From Bolinopsis microptera (taxonomy: Eukaryota > Ctenophora > Tentaculata > Lobata > Bolinopsidae), in contig NC_087079.1 in assembly GCF_026151205.1 (NCBI RefSeq), positions 7,988,635 through 8,052,634 of the forward strand: a DNA stretch of 64,000 nucleotides, in the 5' to 3' direction. Each line of letters begins with the position of its first letter. Positions within the stretch are counted from its first letter, which is position 1. The notes beneath the pieces were generated by a model. That model was not told the DNA's origin. It did no database searches and saw only the letters and a program-made list of their open reading frames with translations. This document shows positions 60,300-64,000 of the stretch, in pieces. Both the position numbers and the translations under genes were made by a program.

Positions 60300-60525
60300 A
60301 CTGCGTTATCTTGTCACGTGACAGGTGACACGTGATCAGTGCGGTTCGTATCTGCTAGCACCGGAACACGTGATGCCCGTATAAGGAGCGGACGGTACAC
60401 GTGATGCCCATATAAGGAGCGGACGGTACCGGGATCTCATCGGAAGTGTTTTGGAACTAAAGCTTGCTCGGCGGAATCTCGCCATTTGGTACGCCTAGTC
60501 ATAACTGCGTCTGAAGGAGAAGGTA
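60300..60525 (+). promoter_or_regulatory. Possible promoter and non-coding first exon
   Basis: Two tandem ~36-bp units each hold CACGTGATGCCC, a TATAAGG box and AGCGGACGGTAC. More CACGTG E-boxes lie just upstream. Downstream are CGGAAGTG (ETS-like), CTCGCCATTTGG (initiator/YY1-like) and GAGAAG followed by a strong donor GTAAGC at about 60522. This looks like a start site for plus-strand transcription with a non-coding first exon. The next exon is not identified. Confidence 0.35.
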
Positions 60526-60967
60526 AGCGTTAAAACATGATTTAAGGTTTTTTTATGATTTACTGGCTACTGTAAACTTCTGAAGTAAATTTCAATTAAT
60601 TAGTCCACAAATTAGTCCCCAATAAATATTACGTTCAATAAGGCTAATGGGGAAAACTCCTAAAAATTGCTTTTAAAAAGTGCTTTTAAATGGTTGAACA
60701 CGTGGCAGCATGTGAAATCTTCTTGCGGAGAAGGTTAAGATCAGATGTAAACGCCACAACCAATTACTTACTCCAAAATATGAATATTTTTCAATAATAA
60801 AGCCTAGAAAGGGAAAAGTCATGAAAATCGTTAAAAATTGACAATAAATATGCTTACATTCCAGAAAAGGTGATACATACAACAATATCCTGATCTATTA
60901 ACATTTGGTCACATCTCTGTAACGTCAGACTAGCTAAAAACCACCTGCTAATTAGCTAATTAACTAA

Positions 60968-63254
60968 TTAGTTGAAAGTCACCTGCAGTGGAGGGAAGGG
61001 AGGACGGGCATCTTCAGAGAGTTGAGAACTTGTTCTAGACCTATAACCAGGTAACTGGGCTACACGCTCCTGTTCTAAATGGAGAGAGAGCTCGTCCAAG
61101 TGCTGGGCTATTATCTTGTCCTCCGTTGAGGAGTCACTCTGTTGGGAAAATGTTGTTAGGTTGTGTTGTTAATGTTATTTTAATTTTTATAGACTATGAT
61201 CGTTTTGGGGAAGCAAATTTGGAAGCTTCATTCCAACAGTAAATAAATTATATGCTTACTTCAGCAATCAGCACTAAATCAATGTTTTAACAGGTCAGGG
61301 ACTCTACAGCGTGAGATTTGTCGCGCAAACAAATTGGAGGAGGTTTTTTAAAAAGTCATTTCCAACCCTAACCTAATAGTTTTTTGCGCCGAAAGATCAC
61401 ACGCCGTAATATAAAGTCCGGACCCGGTTTTAACACTCACTTCAAAGTTAAATTAATGTTCCAATTACTTTAGTTATTTAAGTCAATACACTTACTTTAG
61501 TTATTTAAGTCAATACACTTACTTTAGTTATTTAAGTTCATACACTTACTTTAGTTATTAAAGTTAATACACTTACTTTAGTTATTTAAGTTAATACACT
61601 TCCTTTAGTTATTTAAGTTAATACACTTACTTTAGTTATTTAAGTTAATACACTTCCTTTAGTTATTAAAGGTAATACACTTACTTTAGTTATTTAAGTT
61701 CATACACTTACTTTAGTTATTTAAGTTAATACACTTACTTTAGTAATTTAAGTTAATACACTTACTTTAGTTATTTAAGTTAATACACTTACTTTAGTAA
61801 TTTAAGTTAATACACTTGCTTTAGTTATTTAAGTAAATACACTTACTTCAGGGCGCTTAGCGCTAGCTGCCGACGGAGCTGACGCGTGGGATGGGAGCCT
61901 TTCAGGTTTGCTCTAAAAATCATACATTCATTTCCACAGAGAGTACAATAATCATATTGTTTATTTGGTGCTTTACAAATGAGATTTTTATCCCTCAAAA
62001 CTTTCAAATATAATTCCAAAAAACACGGATAAATCAATAGGAACGATCAAACGAAATAGAGTGACCAAAAGAACACAAGTACACATTTGATAGCCTGTGA
62101 GTATTTGTCCGGGTGTTGGTTTGTCAACTTACAGAGGGTGAGGGCGGTCTCTCGTTGTAATCCTCATACATCTCGTCTATTATATCCGCGTATTTAGTCA
62201 TCACTACTCTTCTCTTCAGCTTGAGTGTGGGTCCCAGCTCACCTCCTCCTATTGAGAAGTCTTCTGGAAGGATCCGGAACTTCTGTTGAGGTAAAGATAA
62301 TGGTTAGGAGTTGTACGAATATTATGATTAAGTAGTACAGTAAACCCCCGATTTTTCGACCAATTTCGGAGCCCAAAAACACGATTTACTGCGGATTTTT
62401 CCTTTCCCCAAACTTCGCGGTAAATCGGGGTTTTACTGTAATACAGGCAGTTAATATTATATAATTATAATGTTCCGTCTCAGATTCTCAGAACAATCTA
62501 ATATCACTTTTGGTGATAGAACATTTTCAGTTCAATTATTAAACGTGCGAGTTTAATTATTGTACAAATCGAACGACAGTGGCGTGATTTTAATGTATTA
62601 TACTCAAGTGTTAAATTAGTGACCTAATCCACTGCTGCCAAAATAACTGGAAGACGCGAGTGTACACATAGCTACGTATTATTCAGAGGAAAACGTTCAG
62701 CAGACCAATTATATTGGGATCCTGTCACGTGATTAGTTGCAAGGTACTGACCTGTATTTTAGAGGCGTTGCTGACAGCTTGTTTGTTGGCCTCTTGTACT
62801 GCCCTCTTTATGTTGTTCAAAACCAGAGGATCCATCAGAGCTTCAGAAACTGTTTTAAATAGATAAGATAGTAATATGAGTAACTCAAATCATAGTTCTC
62901 ATGACACACAACGTTTGGGAAACTTAATCTTTTGAAAGCTTTTACAAATAAATACAAATAATGAGCCACAGTCACTCTTGATTTTAAGGTTAAATTTTAA
63001 TAAAGACTTTGATAACACGTTACAAGACTATGATTGCAAGAAGTATGCAAGCGGAAGTAAAGGTGAAAGTTAAACAAACCAGTTTTAGCGCAGCTGCCAA
63101 GTTTCCGACATTGATCCAGGGAGATCCAGTCGAGCTCATCTAGCGGTTCGTGCGCGTCACTCATCACGCACCTCAGGGTACACACAAGTGACAAGAACTT
63201 CATCTTGTCACCTATTACCATACAGTTACTAACTATTGGCGCGTACTGTTTTAC
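60968..63254 (-). CDS. ACSBG-like (bubblegum) long-chain acyl-CoA synthetase, last five exons
   Basis: Exons in coding order: 63254-63080, 62849-62752, 62282-62133, 61912-61847, 61138-60968. The phases fit and the reading ends at TAA (60970-60968). The gene starts beyond the right edge. The enzyme activates long or very long fatty acids to CoA thioesters with ATP. The visible part is the C-terminal domain: [50 protein letters not shown] (with the ACSBG-type SxGGELGPTxKLKR loop) and [15 protein letters not shown]. The usual protein ends about here. Two more exons add a Ser/Pro/Glu-rich tail of ~80 residues ([18 protein letters not shown], then [17 protein letters not shown]), which is unusual. 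The intron after the 61912-61847 exon opens with a tandem donor array. Confidence 0.88.
61464..61846 (-). repeat. 27-bp tandem array repeating the 5' splice site of an ACSBG exon
   Basis: On the minus strand the exon ends CGCCCTGAA and the intron starts GTAAGTGTATT. The 27-bp unit (GTAAGTGTATTAACTTAAAT + AACTAAA) is then repeated about 14 times. Eleven units have an exact GTAAGT; two have GGAAGT and one GCAAGT. The array starts exactly at the authentic donor. In frame, each extension would meet a TAA within a few codons. Confidence 0.93.
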
Positions 63255-63919
63255 CTGTAAAAATTAATAATGTGAAAATATAGGGTTTTAATCAGTATTA
63301 TTATATGCTACTTACCCAGTCCAGAAGGAATTAAAACTTAATGTGCAGATTATGTCCCGCGTCCTACCCACACTCCACAGTGTAGATCTATTAGCTATTT
63401 GAAAAATGCACTGCAAATTTCAGAATTCGGCCGAAAAATGTTTTTAAAAGGCCTAATATAACTCAAAATTCCACTCCAAAACTTAAGGTCGAAATGCAAT
63501 TCTACATTGTTTCTGAAAATTTCATGAAAAAATATTGAAACCCCATCGAGTTGAACTATTGTTTTGAACGAAATCAGATTCGCGAATATCGTCGCGAATT
63601 GAGATATGGGCGATTTTGTTCATTTTTTGCGATTATTTGAACACAGAATCCACAGTTAGGTAGATATTGAGTTGATAATCATAGAGAATGTGTAGTATAG
63701 GCTTACCTTACATATAAAGTTTGTCTCATCCAAAAATATTGATAATTGACCAATTTATGGGCTTACATCAATCAAAATTGGTGCACATGCCCAAACATGG
63801 TCATATAATAGTATTTTGCTTATCAAATTTTTATAAGTTATGAGGGGGGACCCGGAGTCTGGGACCCCCTCAAAAGTTCGGTCACAGGCCCTAGTTTGTT
63901 GGTCAACTGCTATCTAGAA

Positions 63920-63920
<1 letters not shown>
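63255..63920. other. ACSBG intron, nothing recognised
   Basis: AT-rich intron DNA upstream (in gene sense) of the 63254 exon. A small hairpin-like patch GAGGGGGGACCC / GGGACCCCCTC lies at about 63842-63871. Confidence 0.5.

Positions 63921-63957
<37 letters not shown>
63921..63957. repeat. C tract of 37
   Basis: Uninterrupted run of 37 C, preceded by TCTAGAAT and followed by TTAGG. Confidence 0.9.
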
Positions 63958-64000
63958 TTAGGCCTTAAGTATTAACGCATAAGGGTTTTTATAAGAAATA

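Overview
The window is genomic DNA from an animal, most likely a marine invertebrate. Cnidarian-like is my best guess, but the sequence does not settle the phylum. The genes have spliceosomal introns with GT-AG ends. The conserved genes are animal housekeeping genes (DAD1, CCDC12, RPS29, a CDC50/TMEM30 protein, a bubblegum-type acyl-CoA synthetase). The AT-rich intergenic DNA is full of Penelope-like, LINE, Crypton and TIR elements. There are no operons, ribosome binding sites, CRISPR arrays or tRNAs that I can see.

Layout. 1-646: LINE reverse transcriptase fragment (minus). About 755-4492 plus 8523-8605: an older copy of a local duplication whose better copy lies at about 13420-20751. Each copy holds the 3' part of a membrane-protein gene followed by DAD1; the left DAD1 is a broken pseudogene. 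A 4-kb block flanked by a 10-bp target duplication interrupts the left copy. It carries a THAP plus P2X7-C-terminal-domain gene and a LINE fragment. 8827-12810: a foldback element with ~0.7-kb inverted ends built of short repeats. 13900-15020: the better copy of the membrane-protein gene. 16102-19028: an insertion with poly-G inverted ends and a polypyrimidine core. 19244-20751: intact DAD1. 21247-34624: CCDC12 (three exons). Its 12-kb first intron holds, on the opposite strand, a Crypton-recombinase-derived ORF and an intact Penelope-like element. 36405-39661: a six-exon gene for a probable GPI-anchored protein. 43109-47683 (minus): nine-exon CDC50/TMEM30 gene. 48021-48191 (minus): RPS29. 48935-55451: a CR1/L2-like LINE, split by a 1.95-kb DNA transposon. 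56123-57727: single-exon carotenoid oxygenase. 60968-63254 (minus): the last five exons of an ACSBG-like acyl-CoA synthetase.

The most unusual signal is a set of three tandem arrays, each starting exactly at a 5' splice site: CCDC12 exon 1 (51-bp units), CCDC12 exon 2 (24-bp units) and an ACSBG exon (27-bp units). Each array multiplies the splice donor, and all unit lengths are multiples of three. Two lie in a gene for a spliceosome component. A second theme is several TIR elements with G-rich ends and 8-9-bp target duplications, whose bodies or termini consist of simple tandem arrays. A third is a ~100-bp element family with very stable C(GAA)G mini-hairpins whose stem pairing is kept by paired changes. 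The genes do not form a pathway; they are ordinary neighbours in a transposon-rich region.
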